Shown: in pieces, positions 62,649 through 64,000 of the stretch | How positions within the stretch are numbered: the stretch's first letter is position 1 | Layout: each line of letters starts with the position of its first letter | Assembly (NCBI RefSeq): GCF_000478195.2 | Contig: NZ_AUZM01000015.1 | Span: 45,237-109,236 of the forward strand | From: Lyngbya aestuarii BL J | Lineage (GTDB): Bacteria > Cyanobacteriota > Cyanobacteriia > Cyanobacteriales > Microcoleaceae | Length of the DNA stretch: 64,000 nt | Reading direction: 5' to 3' | The notes under the pieces: model-generated | Told to the model about the DNA's origin: nothing | The model's input: only the letters and a program-made list of their open reading frames with translations | The model's database searches: none | Program-made: the position numbers and the translations under genes

Positions 62649-63924
62649 ATTTTTGAGAATTGCCAAAAATTGCAGCCAGTAGAATCCATCCCAAGGTATT
62701 GACTCGGAAATCATAAAGCGTTACATCTAATAAATTAAACAACACACAAGCCCCAAATGCAAGTCCGTAACTGAAGAAAATTAATCGGTCTTTAGGGGGA
62801 ATTTTTTGTTTGATTCCAAGTTGAACAGCTTGGGCTAAAATCCAACCCACAATACTTAACAAGAGTAAAGTTGCAGGGATTCCGACTTCAGCCGTCATCA
62901 TTAAAAAGAAGTTGTGGGGATGACCCATCCAAACGTTCATTTTGCTTTCGTAGAGGGCGGTAAAGTTTCGCAGTCCCCAACCTGTTAACGGTTTTTGTTG
63001 GGTGAGGTTCCAGGCGAATTTCCATTGAGTAATGCGAAGCGTTTCCACGGGACGTTCAAAGTTTTGGTCGGTCAAACGTTCCCAAAAATAAGCCGGAACA
63101 ATCACTCTTAACCCTTTTTGAAACGGAGAAGGGGCAAATGCCGCCCCAAAAATTGCTGCGACTCCAGCAATCACTAATCCTAACACAATCGGCCACCCCA
63201 AATAAACCGCGTAGGCGACACTAGAAAACACCATTAATCCCCAAGCGTTGCGGGAGTTGGTAAAAATCAGGGCAATGGTTACACCGACTAAAGCGATAAT
63301 TAAAACCGTTAAAAAGGAGGGTTTGGGATAGAGTTTATCTTCGGGTTTGTTTTGCCAAAACGGTAGCCGTTCTATTAATAATCCGAGTCCTAAAATAAAG
63401 ACAATCAGCAGATAAACAGCTAAAATATTGGCGTACATAAACACGGAAGACATTCTATCAGGAGGGCTACCATTGAGAACAATCACCCAACCGAAAAAGC
63501 CTCTTAATTGTTCAATTCCTGACCATCCGAGAAACTGTTGACCTAAGCCTAAAATAACAACGGGAATAGAAGGAAAAATTAAAATCCAAGCAATTTGGCG
63601 GAGTTGGGTGGGAGTTTGAATTAAGGTGTTATATCCGGCAAAGACAAAAAAATAGGGTAGAAAATTAGATAATCCGATTAAAGCTTCGTTAGGATTTTGG
63701 GCTAAATTTGCCGTGATAATGAGTAACAGACTTAAAACGATTAAGGCTTGATGAACAGGTTGACTAATAATAGGTTTAAAATTTTTTATCCAAGTCACAA
63801 TTGCCGCTAAAATAATTGTAATTCCACCCCAAGTCGGTAGGAGTGGAAATAGAAATAACCCGACTTGAAATAAATTCCAAGGCCCTTGAAGTTTGGGTTC
63901 AGGATGTCGCGTGAGAACAGACAC
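62590..63924 (-). CDS. O-antigen ligase-like membrane protein
   Basis: A 444-residue protein with about 11 membrane helices and the Wzy_C loop region GWGLRNFTALYESKMNVWMG followed by HPHNFFLMMTAEVGIPATLL, the RxxL/HNxxL pattern of O-antigen ligases and polymerases. Its start is GTG at 63924. The last 19 codons (after LGWILLAAIFGN) lie on the complement of the 3' end of the aldolase gene. It is a second member of the family in the window, and its partners are outside the window. Confidence 0.87.
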   Translation of the reverse strand: MSVLTRHPEPKLQGPWNLFQVGLFLFPLLPTWGGITIILAAIVTWIKNFKPIISQPVHQALIVLSLLLIITANLAQNPNEALIGLSNFLPYFFVFAGYNTLIQTPTQLRQIAWILIFPSIPVVILGLGQQFLGWSGIEQLRGFFGWVIVLNGSPPDRMSSVFMYANILAVYLLIVFILGLGLLIERLPFWQNKPEDKLYPKPSFLTVLIIALVGVTIALIFTNSRNAWGLMVFSSVAYAVYLGWPIVLGLVIAGVAAIFGAAFAPSPFQKGLRVIVPAYFWERLTDQNFERPVETLRITQWKFAWNLTQQKPLTGWGLRNFTALYESKMNVWMGHPHNFFLMMTAEVGIPATLLLLSIVGWILAQAVQLGIKQKIPPKDRLIFFSYGLAFGACVLFNLLDVTLYDFRVNTLGWILLAAIFGNSQKFTLTNQVADEQFCHTKTEN

Positions 63925-63939
63925 AGTAGTTTGTTGTTA

Positions 63940-64000
63940 GGGAGGTGGGGAAGTGGGGAAGTGGGGAAGTGGGGAGGTGGGGAGGTGGGGTGCAGGGGGA
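63940..64000. repeat. G-rich 9-bp tandem repeat at the window edge
   Basis: Units GTGGGGAAG (three) and GTGGGGAGG (two) follow each other from about 63946, then GTGGGG and TGCAGGGGGA to the end of the window. Runs of four G every 9 bases could form G-quadruplexes. It lies about 15 bases upstream of the GTG start of the ligase-like gene; similar short G-rich sequence occurs near 35228-35244. Confidence 0.85.

Noticed and set aside
1..64000. CRISPR array or complete insertion sequence
   Set aside because: No regularly spaced 25-40 base repeats and no transposase gene with a catalytic triad were seen on either strand.

Overview
The window reads as chromosomal DNA of a cyanobacterium, most likely a filamentous Oscillatoriales-type one (genus not determinable by eye). 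Supporting signs are GCGATCGC (HIP1-type) octamers scattered through it, an NblA-family phycobilisome-degradation protein, a Ser/Thr kinase fused to a GUN4 domain, a cyanobacteria-type exosortase, a lumenal pentapeptide-repeat protein and a DesC-like desaturase. No phage, plasmid, complete insertion sequence or CRISPR array was seen.

Layout. 0-18 kb is mostly housekeeping and signalling: the tail of a histidine kinase, a REC-GGDEF-EAL protein with a degenerate GGDEF and an intact EAL, a membrane protein, a lumenal pentapeptide protein, an LPG-synthase/flippase-like membrane protein, an NlpC/P60 peptidase, a beta-lactamase-like serine hydrolase, a secreted FAD oxidoreductase, RecJ, a CorC/HlyC-type membrane protein, a tRNA with CAU anticodon, a patatin phospholipase, and a dynamin-like GTPase paired with a helical protein resembling E. 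coli RdcB/YjcZ. 18-21 kb holds a fatty-acid desaturase and an ADP-ribosylglycohydrolase.

21-28 kb (minus strand) is an exosortase-linked polysaccharide export locus: Wzc-like copolymerase, Wza-like SLBB protein, cyanoexosortase-associated protein, exosortase and a DegT aminotransferase. 28-35 kb carries small genes (inactive-looking rhodanese, peptidoglycan-binding protein, zinc-ribbon miniprotein, UbiA enzyme, NblA), the decayed end of a PEP-CTERM protein, the zinc-ribbon/kinase/GUN4 protein and a ROK kinase. 35-42 kb has carB, a large AT-rich protein with a possible HEPN RNase motif at its C-terminus, and an Sfp-type phosphopantetheinyl transferase.

42-59 kb is a second exopolysaccharide locus: a minus-strand Wzc/Wza pair, then across a divergent region with a long nested inverted repeat a plus-strand run of Wzy-like polymerase, Wzx-like flippase, sulfotransferase, several glycosyltransferases, a hexapeptide acyltransferase and an FkbM methyltransferase. 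59-64 kb holds a membrane-anchored subtilisin with a tiny partner gene, a stand-alone 5S rRNA gene with its own promoter and terminator, a class II aldolase family protein, an O-antigen-ligase-like protein and a G-rich tandem repeat at the edge.

The strongest theme is cell-surface polymer production: two complete export/copolymerase pairs, an exosortase, polymerases, a flippase and glycosyltransferases, with c-di-GMP-related genes nearby. The items most worth a second look are the orphan 5S transcription unit, the GTPase/RdcB-like pair with its flanking duplicated segment, and the large HEPN-like protein.
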